Source: Nicotiana tabacum (taxonomy: Eukaryota; Streptophyta; Magnoliopsida; Solanales; Solanaceae). From it: DNA of 64,000 nt. This document shows positions 1 to 10,339 of this stretch, piece by piece (the stretch's first letter is position 1; each line of letters starts with the position of its first letter). A program made the position numbers and the translations under genes. The notes beneath the pieces are model-generated. The model did not search any database. It was given only the letters and a program-made list of their open reading frames with translations, and was not told the DNA's origin. The stretch lies in assembly GCF_000715075.1 (NCBI RefSeq), contig NC_134089.1, forward strand, positions 108,197,157 to 108,261,156. Direction: 5' to 3'.

Positions 1-1065
1 ACGAGATCACGTGACTGCATTCACAACGGGTGTAAAAGGCAACGATTTGACTAAGCAGGGGATTGAATCAGTATTAGTCAAAAAATTTGGTGAAACGCTC
101 ACCAAAGGAGCGCTAACATGGTATTTTCTTTTACCTAAAAATTCTATAAATTCTTTTGCTAAGCATGCAGATTCTTTCATCAAAGCACACTCAGGAGCTT
201 AAAAAGTAGAGAAAAGAATGGAGGATATTTTTAAAATCAAGCAAGGGGACTCTGAACTGCTTAGGGAATTTGTGGACAGATTTCAACGTGAAAGAATGAC
301 ATTACCGCGTGTACCTGAAAATTGGGAAGAAATAGATTTCACAAGTAATTTGAATGAAAAAAGTTTGGAAGCTACGAGGAGACTCTAGGAAAGCCTTCGA
401 GAATTCCCAGCTATAACGTGGAATGATGTTTATAACATGTATAGCACGAAGTTGAGGATCGAGGAAGATACTGTTCCGTGATTTCAAAAAGAAGAAAGAT
501 AAGTTCGAGATGGGCGGAGACTGAAAAAAGATCCAGTAAAAACAGGTACAAGCCTTACATGAGACCTGCGGGAAAAGACTCACGGTCAAAGCAGGATAAT
601 GAAAGGCATGATCACAGCTCAAGAAACAGAGAATCAGGTTCTTCATCAAGATTCAGGAATGAGCGAAACAACTATGAGTCACGAGATGATGATAGAAATT
701 TAAAAGCAAGATTCGGTGGTTATAACTTCAAAGTTATCACCTCTGAGCTCGTGGCTATTTTGAAAAGAATGGGAGATAAGATTCGGTGGCCAAAGGAAAT
801 GAGATCCAATCCAAACAGGCGCAACCCTGACCATTGGTGCGAGTTTCATAATGACCACGGTCATAAAACAGCAGATTGCAGATTCTTACAAAGTGAAGTT
901 GATCATTTATTAAAACAAGGATATCTTATTGAGTTGTTCGGTGAGAAAGGCAAGAAAGCTTACATGAAGAACAGGCATGAGCCTCCAAAACCACCTTCTC
1001 CCAAAAGAACTGTCAATGTTATAAGTGGGGGGGGGAAGATGTCAATGGTATATCATATACTGTAA
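1..1065 (+). pseudogene. gag: A1 gag remnant (capsid/nucleocapsid polyprotein)
   Basis: Gag builds the cytoplasmic virus-like particle. The first part matches the retrotransposon gag domain seen again at 7640-8100 in B and at 62000-62700 in E: the motifs VKGNDLTKQ and KKFGETLTKG are shared. A Cys/His cluster (CEFHNDHGHKTADC, about 838-880) is the nucleocapsid-like element typical of this lineage. The frame is broken by a stop at 200-202, further stops near 385, a frame change near 480, and a G-run around 1027-1034 that shifts frame before the protease. The true start is outside the window. Confidence 0.8.
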
Positions 1066-1106
1066 CTAATAAAATTTCCAAAGTAACAATTACCCAAGGA
1101 AAACAG

Positions 1107-1616
1107 GTGCAGTATGTTTTAGAGGAAGACAGTATTACATTCAATGATGCAGATGCAGATGGCGTATTAACCCCTCATAACGATGCACTGGTAATATCTT
1201 TAATTGTACATGATACTAATGTGAAAAGAGTTTTGATTGGTCCAGGTAGTTCCATCAACATTATTTTGCTAAGAGTATTACGTGAGATGCAAGCTGAAGA
1301 TAGAGTAACACCAAAGGCGCATACTCTATCTGGATTTGATAATTCCAGTGTTGTCACGAAAGGAGAGGTAATACTCACCACATTTGCTGAAGGGGTCGTC
1401 AAAAATACAAAGTTCCAGGTAGTAGACATGGAGATGGCTTACAACATGATTCTTGGGAGACCACGGATCCACGAAATGGATGTTGTTCCTTCGACCTTGC
1501 ATCAAGTTATTAAATTTCCATCGCCATGGGGAATCTGTCAAATTCATGGAGATAAACATATATCACGGGCTATCAACTCCATTGCAAATACAAGCATGAG
1601 AAGTGAAGGTAAATAG
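1107..1616 (+). pseudogene. A1 aspartic protease, catalytic Asp lost
   Basis: A retropepsin-like protease that would cut the gag-pol polyprotein. The flap and core motifs are recognisable (LSGFDNSSVVTKGEV, then YNMILGRPRIHEMDVVPSTL), as in B at 8671-9250. The active-site segment reads VLIGPGSSINII, so the catalytic aspartate expected just before PGSS is glycine. That should abolish activity. The frame ends at a TAG at 1614-1616 in a readthrough-like context, and the same frame stays open after it to 1991. Confidence 0.8.
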
Positions 1617-1622
1617 CAATCA
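1614..1622 (+). promoter_or_regulatory. Candidate stop-readthrough signal TAGCAATCA between protease and RT
   Basis: The stop closing the protease frame is followed by CAATCA, which fits the CARYYA hexamer known to promote UAG readthrough in tobamovirus-type recoding. The frame continues open for about 125 codons into the RT linker. The identical nonamer occurs at the same boundary in B (9248-9256) and in the divergent element E (61084-61076, minus). Function is inferred. Confidence 0.6.
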
Positions 1623-2768
1623 CAAAAGGCAGTTGAGGACTTCACAACACAAACCTCGACTGAACAAGGGCAAACAGATGTAGACTCAAGGCCTGATACC
1701 ATTCAAGAACTAGAAGAGAATGAAAATATCAAAACAACGATAGAGGAATTAGATCTTGTCGTGTTATTTGCTCAATGGCCTGATAAAAAAGTCTATGTAG
1801 GAGCCAACCTTGACCAAGGAATGAAAGGTAAGTTAATTGAATTTTTGAAAACTAACATGGACTACTTTGCTTGGTCCCACTCTGACATGACAGGAATACC
1901 ACCAGAGGTGATGACTCATAAACTAAATGAAGATCCATCATACCCCCCTATGAAGCAAAAGAAAAGAAAACAAGGAAATTTCAAGAATTAGGTGATTCAA
2001 GAAGAAGTCCAAAAATTGCTAAAAATTGGTTCCATTCGAGAGGTAAAGTATCCTAACTGGTTAGCTAACACTGTTGTGGTTCCAAAGAAGAATGGTAAGT
2101 GGAGGGTTTGTGTAGATCACACAGATCTTAACAAAGCCTGCCCTAAAGATTCTTTTCCACTAACACATATAGATCAATTGATTGATGCAACTGCAGGTCA
2201 TGAATTGTTAAGTTTTTTAGATGCATATTCAGGATATAATCAGATTAAAATGGATCCGGCAGATGAAGAAAAAACTTCATTCATAACAGATAGGGGGACT
2301 TATTGTTATAAAGTAATGCCCTTTGGTCTAAAGAATGCAGGTGCAACGTACCAAAGGTTAGTTACCAAAATGTTTCAGGAATATTTAGGAAAGACAATGG
2401 AGGTATATATAGATGATATGCTTGTTAAAACTCAACACTCAAAAAATCACATGTCACACTTGTCTGACACATTTTCAATTCTGCGTAAATATAATATGAA
2501 GTTAAATCCCGAAAAATGTGCATTTGGCATTACATCAGGCAAGTTTTTGGGTTTTCTTGTTTCTAACCAAGGAATTGAAGTAAATCCTGCACAGATTAAG
2601 GCCATTGAAGAAATCCCTAATATACTTTCAAACAAGAAAGAAGTTCAAAGATTAACAGGGAGAATTGCAGCCTTGGGAAGATTCATTTCTAAATCATCAA
2701 AGAAGTGTTTTAAATTCTTCTCAGCCCTTAAGAAACAGGATAATTTTGAATGGAATGAGGAATGTTAA
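1617..2768 (+). pseudogene. pol: A1 reverse transcriptase with N-terminal linker
   Basis: RNA-dependent DNA polymerase of the element. The linker (QWPDKKVYVG, FAWSHSDMTGIPPEV) leads into the RT fingers (WRVCVDHTDLNKACPKDSFPL), the SFLDAYSGYNQIKM block with the first catalytic Asp, the MPFGLKNAGATYQRL block, and the catalytic VYIDDM at about 2402-2419. It lies in the same frame as the protease across the TAG. A TAG at 1989-1991 (CAG in B) and a TAA at 2766-2768 interrupt it. RT catalytic residues are otherwise present. Confidence 0.85.
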
Positions 2769-2783
2769 CAGGCACTCAGGAAT

Positions 2784-3650
2784 TTGAAAATGTACTTATC
2801 AAATCCACCTTTGCTGGCAAAACCAAAGGCTGGGGATAGACTATTCATTTACCTTGTTTTTTCGAAAGTTGCGGTAAGCGTTGTTTTGGTCCGAGAAGAA
2901 CAAGGTAAACAATCCCCTATCTATTATGTTAGTAAATCTTTGTTAGATGCGGAGACGAGGTATCCTCAGTTAGAAAAACTTGCACTTGCGTTAATCATGG
3001 CATCTAGAAAGTTAAGACCTTACTTTCAGTGTCATCCTATCGTTGTAGTAACTGCCTACCCTTTGCGTAACATATTACATAAGCATGAGTTACCAGGTAG
3101 GTTAGCTAAGTGGGCAATAGAGTTAAGTGAATACGAAATTGCATACCAACCTAGAACTGCTATAAAATCACAAGTATTAGCTGATTTCGTGGTTGATTTT
3201 TGCCAGGGAATGCAGTTAGAAGCAGAAAAAGAATTGCAGGTGTTCAATGGAGCTAATCCAGGAACATGGACTTTATTCACTGATGGCTCGTCTAATGTAA
3301 AATGAGCAGGTTTAGGGGTCGTATTGGTACCACCAACGGGTGAAACCATTCGGCAAGCTATTAAATGTCATTCCATAACTAACATGAGGCAGAATATGAG
3401 TCTATGATTGTAGGTTTAGAACTGGCACGGGAACTTGGCATAAATCAGATTATAATCAAGAGTGATTTACAACTCGTAGTTAATCAGATGCTGGGGACAT
3501 ATACAGCCAGGGAAGTAAGGATGTAGAAGTACTTGGAAAAGGTACGGGAATTGAAAAAACAATTTCAAAATTGGAAAGTTAGACAAATACCCAGGGACGA
3601 AAATCTTGAAGCAGACGCCCTAGCTAATCTAGCATTTGCGGCCGACGTGG
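2784..3650 (+). pseudogene. pol: A1 RNase H plus second (archaeal-like) RNase H, truncated
   Basis: The first domain is the gypsy RNase H that follows RT (SPIYYVSKSLLDAETRYPQL, then MASRKLRPYFQ). The second RNase H, a known hallmark of the Tat lineage, starts at LFTDGSSN (about 3276). A TGA at 3303-3305, a one-base loss near 3383 and a TAG at 3524 break it. At 3651 the sequence changes to the LTR of C, so the integrase is missing. Confidence 0.8.
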
Positions 3651-4097
3651 CAAATTAGTTATTTTATAAAATGGGAAAAATCATAAAAATAGTTTATTTT
3701 GCACTTTTAATTTTTATTTTTGAATTTTGGTAGTTTTTCCTTTAATTTGTTTTTTAATTATTTGTAGTAACAATTATTAGGGTTAATTAATTTAATTTGG
3801 TAGGATAATTTGGTTTAGGATTTAATTTAGGTTTTAATTTTAATTTTGGAAAAAAGAAAAAGGATTTTTAAAAGAAAATGAATTGAAAATTAATGGAAAA
3901 TTGGAAAAATTGAAGAGATAGAATTGGGCTGCCTTCAGTTAAAAGTGCCCAAGCCCAAAGCCATTTTCCCCATACCCGTCCGTTTGACCCAGGCCCAGAC
4001 TGTCCAACCCGGTCCAAACACCCCCAGTACCATACGACGTTGTTTCGGCAAGCTTGATCTGGGCCGTTGATATTGCCTAATCCAACGGATCAGAACT

Positions 4098-4127
4098 GGG
4101 GGGGGGGGTTAATATATATATATATAT
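4098..4127 (+). repeat. G-run followed by (TA)n in the C LTR
   Basis: Eleven consecutive G residues precede an alternating TA tract. The 3' LTR has a shorter version (six G at 33991-33996 and a shorter TA run), so this is a length-variable simple repeat. The TA tract could also act as a TATA element, but there is no independent support. Confidence 0.7.
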
Positions 4128-5222
4128 GTCCAAACGCACCCTACCCCCCCCTCTCATTTCATCGTTCCAACACCCTATCAGAACCCAAGCCTAACCCTAG
4201 CTGAGCCGCCCCTAAATCCACCACCGTCCGGTGGCGGCGCCACCTCCAAATGCAACTAAAACAACACCCCATGACCCCCTCACTCCCCTCTTTCTAAATT
4301 TCGGACCAATTTCCTTCGAATCTGCCTGGAGCTCTATGAATCTGAATCTGAGGTCCACCCCAAAAGTTCAAAACCACTTTTTCGTCAATCCTGGTACATG
4401 CATGGTCAGAAGGCACTGTTTTTCGAGTTTGAATTTCGGATTCAAACGATCGACCTTAGCTTTGTTAGGGTTCTTGTCTCCGATGGGTTTCGAGTTTAAA
4501 TAGGTAAGATCTTTTTCTTTTCTTGTCTGCTCTTCCTTTTTGGATTGTCTTGTTCTCTTCTTCCTCCCCTTTTTCTTTAGCTTAATCTTCTTATACCAGT
4601 CTGGCTGAAACTTGACTAATCTCTCGAGTTTAGATTGGTCTTCCAGTCATTGTCCTTCTCTTCTTCGTGAAAGTTTGCTTTCTGATATCTTTAGCCCGTT
4701 GTGTCCATAACATGGATAACTCTCTGATCTTGTTTTCTGATTAGCCATCCAAGTTATTTTAAAATTAAGTTACTTCAACTGAGTTAAATCCTTGCCTAGT
4801 CATCGTTAATTGATCAGTAAGTTAGTAGATGCTTTGAAATCATTGCATGTTATCATGGCCTGCAGATTTTTCTTTTCAAATAGATAAGTGTTCGTCTGGG
4901 CTTTGGTTTGTCTTTGGTCCGTTTGGCAAAAAGGCAACCCGTCCAAATTGGTTTGGGTTCTTGGGGGTAAATTCAGTTGTGGGTTAATTTGACCCATGTC
5001 TCTTTTGGGGTTTAAGGTAAATAATAGGGGTATGGGGGTTAGTTTGGGTAGTCTTAGTAAGGGAATCTACTTGTAACTGTCTGAGAAGCTTCTAGGAAGC
5101 TGGGGAGGGGACTAATTTGAAAAATCTGAATTAAAACCAGGGGCGTATAAGCTAAAATAGAAACTAAAAAAGGGACTGAATGGCAAAAACGTATCTCCTT
5201 GGGTCTGCCCTATTTGCTTGCC

Positions 5223-5230
5223 TATAAAGG
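5223..5230 (+). promoter_or_regulatory. Candidate TATA box in the C 5' LTR
   Basis: TATAAAGG in the context GCCTATAAAGGCATC is conserved in the 3' LTR at 35054-35061. It is the best candidate LTR promoter, and transcription would start about 30 bases downstream. Its activity is inferred from sequence only. Confidence 0.5.
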
Positions 5231-6433
5231 CATCTCTTCCTTGTCATTCCAGGCAAAATTAGAGAGATTAGAGAGCTGAAATTTAGAAAAGGCCAAACAG
5301 CTGAAAATTAGAGTAAAAAATACTGTTTCATTGAAATTCAATCTGTAATTCCTGCATGTTTTCAAATCCTAAAAAGAGTTTCTGATTGATACAGTCTTAA
5401 AATGGACTAAGATTGGGTGTTTGAGGTTTAATTTTGAGGTTGTTTTGGGTATTGTTCGAATGGGATTGTTTTCATTTTGTTTTCAAGTTCATCTTGGTGG
5501 AGCTGGTGCTGCCGGTATTGGTCTGCTACTGTTCGGTTGCTGATTCTCCATTTTTTGCTTTTATTTTCGAATTCCAGGTACAAGTTCTTGACCTTCATGA
5601 TGTAAGGCTTGATTCAAGGATGAAATGGAAGCACCATTATGCTTTAGTTCTTTGTTTCTTTGCTTGATGTTTATATTCCTTCATTTATTCATAGTATAGT
5701 CATAGTTAAATTCTCTTTAAATAGTCGGATTCTCCTGCTATGATTAGTTGTGAACTATGGAGACTATGACATACTTGGATCTTGCTGTTTATTTAGTTTT
5801 AGTGTTATAGGTCAATTTTGCAATCCTCGTTATCTGTATGTATAAGTGTAAGCTTGAGATTCATATAGCAATTTGGACGAACCTTAATAATTGAGCTATG
5901 TTGTTCACAAAGTATGGAAGTCATCAGTGGTTTGATTTATAAGAGTATTGTTTCCGGTCAAGTGTTTTCAAGGTTGCTTCATGTTTAAATGTTAAGTTTA
6001 GGTTTAAAAGTTTGAAATATTATGTGAGCATGCTTAGTTTGGATTAGCTGTTTCAATTCAGAATATTCAATTAAAGGGCTAAAGCTCAGAAGCATTAGTC
6101 TATCTTGGTGTTGATTATGAGCATGTTTGAGTTAGATTTGTTGTTTGCCAACTCATAATGGTTAGTTGATAGTTAAAGTTCAGGAATAAAGGGTTAGTTT
6201 TATTTCATGTTTCACCGAGTTGCTTAATTGAAGTGCAGCAGTTAATTGTACATTGAGCATTTTTGCTGAGAATGGTTGGTCACCTCAGGCTTGAATAATC
6301 GAGATTCGGAAGTGGGGGGGTCGTCAATTCCATCTTATGCTTCATGTATTATCTTGAATTCTTTACAGTCACTCCACTGTGCACAAAGGGCGAGTCTGAA
6401 CTTGGGCCTAGCGATGGCCCAGTTAATGAGATC

Positions 6434-6438
6434 AAGGC
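6434..6438 (+). repeat. Target-site duplication of B, left copy (AAGGC)
   Basis: AAGGC directly precedes the TG of B and recurs directly after its terminal CA at 17366-17370. The uninterrupted version of the site, with a single AAGGC, is present in the 3' LTR of C at about 36265-36269. Confidence 0.95.
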
Positions 6439-6981
6439 TGTATTGGGAAAAATTGAATTTATATATATTGAGACACGTGGACTGGTCAAATAGTCAAAGA
6501 ATTATAATTAGTCAAGAGTCACGGGCAGCAATAGAAACGAGTAAAGGCAAAGGAAGAGTCATGGGAGGACATTTGAAGGATGCAGTGCCCGTACCTATTT
6601 AGATCACTTATCAAAAGGAACGGATCTGACCATAATAAAGAGCGCAGATACGGAATTCGATAGGCATTAAATACCGGATACGCTAGAGAATTTGTATTGA
6701 TTACAATGATTGTGTAACGTAGCATTTAATGTCTTTAAGTATTCATAATAGCCTTATTATGATTTGAAGGAAACGCATACCTTCAAGACACCTATAAAAA
6801 GGAGGTATCTAGTCACTTGTAAGGACATACACAATTTAAATATACTCTGATTCACTTATTTTTCTCCTGATTATATTCTGGTTACTCCAAATTATTCTCT
6901 TCTACATATTCTTTTGATTATTAGTAACCCGCGTTCTTCTAAATTCTAGCTTTGACTAAAATTCTATTTTTTGGTTAAACA
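6439..6981 (+). repeat. B 5' LTR
   Basis: 543 bp, beginning TGTATTGGG and ending GGTTAAACA, nearly collinear with 16824-17365. It contains the TATA box at 6793. A related LTR closes A3 at 42836-43393. Confidence 0.95.
6793..6800 (+). promoter_or_regulatory. TATA box of the B 5' LTR
   Basis: TATAAAAA in the context CACCTATAAAAAGGAGG. The equivalent site in the 3' LTR is at 17176, and A3 has TATAAAAGGGAG at 43205. Conservation in three LTRs supports a real pol II promoter driving the genomic RNA. Confidence 0.7.
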
Positions 6982-6984
6982 AAT

Positions 6985-7004
6985 TGGTTCCGTTACCGGG
7001 AATC
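6985..7004 (+). promoter_or_regulatory. Primer binding site of B, tRNA-Asp-like but degenerate
   Basis: TGGTTCCGTTACCGGGAATC begins three bases after the LTR end. It matches the tRNA-Asp-type PBS common in Athila/Tat elements at about 16 of 20 positions. It would prime minus-strand cDNA synthesis. The exact tRNA is inferred. Confidence 0.65.
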
Positions 7005-7050
7005 TGATAATCTATTTTCTTTTCACTTGACCTTCCTTGTTACATCAATC

Positions 7051-8670
7051 ATGTCGAATAACAATGACAACACCCCAGGAAACCAAGAGAACCAACAAAG
7101 TCAAGGAGGCCCACAGAACATTAACATTCAGGTTCCTACTCTGCAGGACTCTCCACGGCAATCTCGTGAGGGTACTCCCGATGGATCTCAAATAAACGAG
7201 TATGCTCAATTTGAAAATGCTGAAGTTGTTGATGAAGCTCTGTAGAAGTTAATAACTGCTCAGGTCAACAAAGCTATTGAAGCACTTGTTAACCAGTTAC
7301 CTATTGCAACACTCACACCTTCTCCAAATAATAACACTATAGAAAACCCTCGTTCCGGGCTTGTTAACTCAGACAGTGGTGGAACTCCCAATAAATCGCA
7401 GGAGAGAGAACTAGGTAATGTAATTAATTCTGATTTACAAAATTTAGTATTAACCTTGCAGAAACAGCTCAAGGAGCAAAGTGAACGCATAGAGCAGATA
7501 CCCGGGGTGCCGCCGATAATCAAAGGGGTAGACATGGACAGATACTCGCAACAACCCTGGAAGTCGAGTGCTGCCCCACTCCCAATTCCAAAAAAGTTCA
7601 AAATGCATGATATTCTATGATGGAACGACAGACACACGGGACCACATGACTGCATTCACAACGGGCGTAAAAGGCAATGATTTGACTAAGCAGGAGATCC
7701 AGTCAGTATTAGTCAAGAAATTTGGTGAAACACTCACCAAAGGAGAACTAACACGGTATTCCCTTTTACCTGAAAATTCTATAAATTATTTTGCTGAGCT
7801 TGCAGATTCTTTCATCAAAGCACACTCGAGAGCCCAAAAAGTGGAAAAAAGAATGGAGAATATTTTCAAAATTAAGCAAGGAGATTCAGAATTGCTTAGA
7901 GATTTCGTGGACAGATTTCAACGCGAAAGAATGACATTGCCGCGTGTACCTGATAACTGGGCATCTATAGCTTTCACAAGCAATTTGAATGAAAAAAGCT
8001 CGGAAGCTACGAGGAGACTAAACGAAAGCCTTCTAGAATTCCCAGCTTCAACATGGAACAATGTTTATAACAGGTATAACACGAAGTTGAGGATTTAGGA
8101 AGATACTGTTCCCCGATCTCGAAAAGAAGAAAGTATACGTTCAAGACGTGTAGAGAACGAAAAAAGATCCGGTAAAAACAGGTACGAGCCTTATATGGGA
8201 CCTGCAGGGAAAGACTCACGGTCAAAACAGGATAATCAAAGGCATGATCACAGATCAAGAAACAGAGAATCAGGTTCTTCATCAAGATTTAGGAACGAGT
8301 GAAACAACTATGAGTCACGAGATGATGATAGAAATTTAGAAGTGAGATTCGGAGGTTACAACTTCAACGTCAGCACCTCCGAGCTCGTAGCTGTTTTGAA
8401 AAGCATGGGATATAAGGTTCGATGGCCAAAGTAAATGAGATCAAATCCAAACAGGCACAACCCTGACCATTGGTACGAGTTCCATAATGATCACGGGCAT
8501 AAAACAGCAGATTGCAGATTTTTACAAAGTGAAGTTGATTATTTATTAAAACAAGTATATCTTACAGAGTTGTTCAGCGAGAAAGGAAAGCAAGCATACA
8601 TGAAGAACAGGCAGGAGCCTCCAAAGCCACCTTCTCCCAAAAGAACTATTAACGTTATAAGTGGGGGTGA
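7051..8670 (+). pseudogene. gag: B gag remnant
   Basis: Structural particle protein. I chose the ATG at 7051 because it is the first ATG after the PBS leader and opens a hydrophilic, Asn/Gln-rich N-terminus (MSNNNDNTPGNQENQQSQ). The capsid-like domain follows at about 7640-8100 (VKGNDLTKQ, RRLNESLLEFPAS), and the Cys/His nucleocapsid cluster lies at about 8470-8515, where the first Cys is Tyr. Lesions are a TAG at 7243, a frame change near 7600, a TAG at 8096, a TGA at 8299 and a TAA at 8432. It cannot make a full protein as it stands. Confidence 0.8.
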
Positions 8671-9250
8671 AGACATTAATGGTGTGTCATATACTGCGGC
8701 TAACAAAACTTCCAAAATAACTATTACCCAAGGGAAACGGGTGAGGCATGTTCTAGAAGAAGGCAATATTATATTCAATAATGTAGATACAGATGGCGTA
8801 TTAATCCCTCATAACGATGCACTGGTAATATCTTTAATTGTGCATGATACTAATGTGAAACGAGTTTTTGTTGATCTAGGTAGTTCCGTGAACATTATTT
8901 TGCTAAGAGTGCTACGTGAGATGCAAGCTGAAGATGGAGTAATACCAAAGGCGCATACTCTATCTGGATTCGATAATTCCAATGTCGTCACAAAAGGAGA
9001 AGTAACACTCACCACTTTTGCTGAAAGGGTCATCCAAGATACAAAGTTCTAGGTAGTAGACATGGAGATGGCTTACAACATGATTCTGGGGAGACCATGG
9101 ATCCATGAAATGGATGTTGTTCCTTCAACCTTGCATCAAGTTATCAACTTCCCATCGCCATGGGGAATTTGTCAAATTTGCAGAGATCAACATACATCTA
9201 GGGCTATTAACTTTGTGGCATATACAAGCACGAGAAGTGAAGGCAAATAG
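8671..9250 (+). pseudogene. B aspartic protease
   Basis: A retropepsin-like protease for polyprotein cleavage. The active-site segment VFVDLGSSVNII keeps the catalytic Asp that A1 has lost, followed by LSGFDNSNVVTKGEV and YNMILGRPWIHEMD. A TAG at 9050-9052 interrupts the domain. The terminal TAG at 9248-9250 is shared with A1 and lies in a readthrough-like context, so that stop may be functional and not a lesion. Confidence 0.8.
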
Positions 9251-9256
9251 CAATCA
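9248..9256 (+). promoter_or_regulatory. Candidate stop-readthrough signal TAGCAATCA
   Basis: Identical to the A1 site at 1614-1622 and the E site at 61084-61076. The RT linker starts in the same frame 144 bases later (9395). A separate TGA near 9305 in B is not shared with A1 and looks like a lesion. Confidence 0.6.
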
Positions 9257-10335
9257 CAGAAGGCAGTTGAGGACACCACAACACAGACCTCAACTGAACA
9301 AGTGTGAACAGATGTAGACTCAAGGCCTGATACCATTCAAGAACCAGAAGAGAATGAAGATATCAAAACAACGATAGAGGAATTAGAACCTATCGTGTTG
9401 TTTGCTCAGTGGCTTGATAAGAAAGTCTATGTCGGGGATAATCTTGACCAAGGAATGAAAGGTAAGTTAATCAAATTTTTGAAAACTAACATGGACTGCT
9501 TCGCTTGGTCCCACTCCAACATGACAGGAATACCACCGGAGGTGATGACTCATAAACGAAATGAAGATTCGTCATATCCTCCTGTGAAGCAAAAGAAAAG
9601 AAAGCATGGAACTTTCAAGAATCAGGTGATTCAAGAAGAAGTCCAAAATTGCTAAAAATTGGTTCCATTCGAGAGGTAAAGTATCCTAACTAGTTAGCTA
9701 ATACTGTTGTGGTTCCAAAGAAAAATGGTAAGTGGCGGGTTTATGTAGATTATACAAATCTTAACAAAGCCTGCCCTAAAGATTCTTTTCCACTACCACA
9801 CATAGATCAATTGATTGATGCAACTGCAGGTCATGAATTGTTAAGTTTTTTAGATGCATATTCAGGATATAATCAGATTAAAATGGATCCGGCAGATGAA
9901 GAAAAAACTTCATTCATAACAGATAGGGGGACTTATTGTTATAAAGTAATGCCCTTTGGTCTAAAGAATGCAGGTGCAACGTACCAGAGGTTAGTTACCA
10001 AAATGTTTCAGGAATATTTAGGAAAGACAATGGAGGCATATATAGATGATATGCTTGTTAAAACTCAACACTCAAAAAATCACATATCACACTTGTCTGA
10101 CACATTTTCAATTCTGCGTAAATATAATATGAAGTTAAATCCCGAAAAATGTGCATTTGGCATTGCATCAGGCAAGTTTTTGGGTTTTCTTGTTTCTAAC
10201 CAAGGAATTGAAGTAAATCCTGCACGGATTAAAGCCATTGAAGAAATCCCTGACATATTTTCAAACAAGAAAGAAGTTCAAAGATTAATAAGGAGAATTG
10301 CGGCCTTGGGAAGATTCATCTCTAAATCATCATAG
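9251..10335 (+). pseudogene. pol: B linker and reverse transcriptase
   Basis: RT copies the genomic RNA into DNA inside the particle. Visible motifs are FAWSHSNMTGIPPEV in the linker, LNKACPKDSFPLPHIDQLID, SFLDAYSGYNQIKM with a catalytic Asp, MPFGLKNAGATYQRL, and the catalytic AYIDDM at about 10036-10053. Lesions are a frame change near 9640-9655, a TAG at 9691 and a TAG at 10333. The protein is almost identical to the A1 RT at 1992-2768. Confidence 0.85.
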
Positions 10336-10339
10336 AAGT

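Larger units (their letters stand above)
1..3650 (+). mobile_element. Element A1: truncated Tat-lineage Ty3/gypsy retrotransposon
   Basis: Domain order gag, aspartic protease, reverse transcriptase, RNase H and a second RNase H identifies a Ty3/gypsy element of the Tat lineage. The 5' LTR and the start of gag lie outside the window. The element stops abruptly in the second RNase H, where sequence belonging to the LTR of element C begins. It is very similar at nucleotide level to element B (6439-17365), so both belong to one family. Stops and frameshifts are scattered through it, so it is a dead copy. Confidence 0.9.
3651..6438 (+). repeat. C 5' LTR, first part (outer end missing)
   Basis: Collinear with 33544-36269 of the 3' LTR with scattered differences. 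It starts at CAAATTAGTT, equivalent to position 216 of the 3' LTR, so the TG end is absent. It breaks off at 6438, where B is inserted, and resumes at 17371. A stretch near 4825-4880 is present here and deleted in the 3' LTR. No gene is supported in this segment. Confidence 0.9.

Noticed and set aside
3651..3660. Direct insertion of C into A1 with a target duplication
   Set aside because: The LTR end is missing, and the right flank A3 overlaps A1 with many differences, so no duplication can be defined.
4231..4503. 90-codon ORF in the C 5' LTR
   Set aside because: The 3' LTR copy has indels that break the frame, and no domain is recognisable.
5434..5667. 77-codon Phe-rich ORF seen in both C LTRs (also 35266-35499)
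   Set aside because: LTRs are copies of each other, so conservation is expected without coding function. It lies downstream of the likely TATA box in untranslated sequence.
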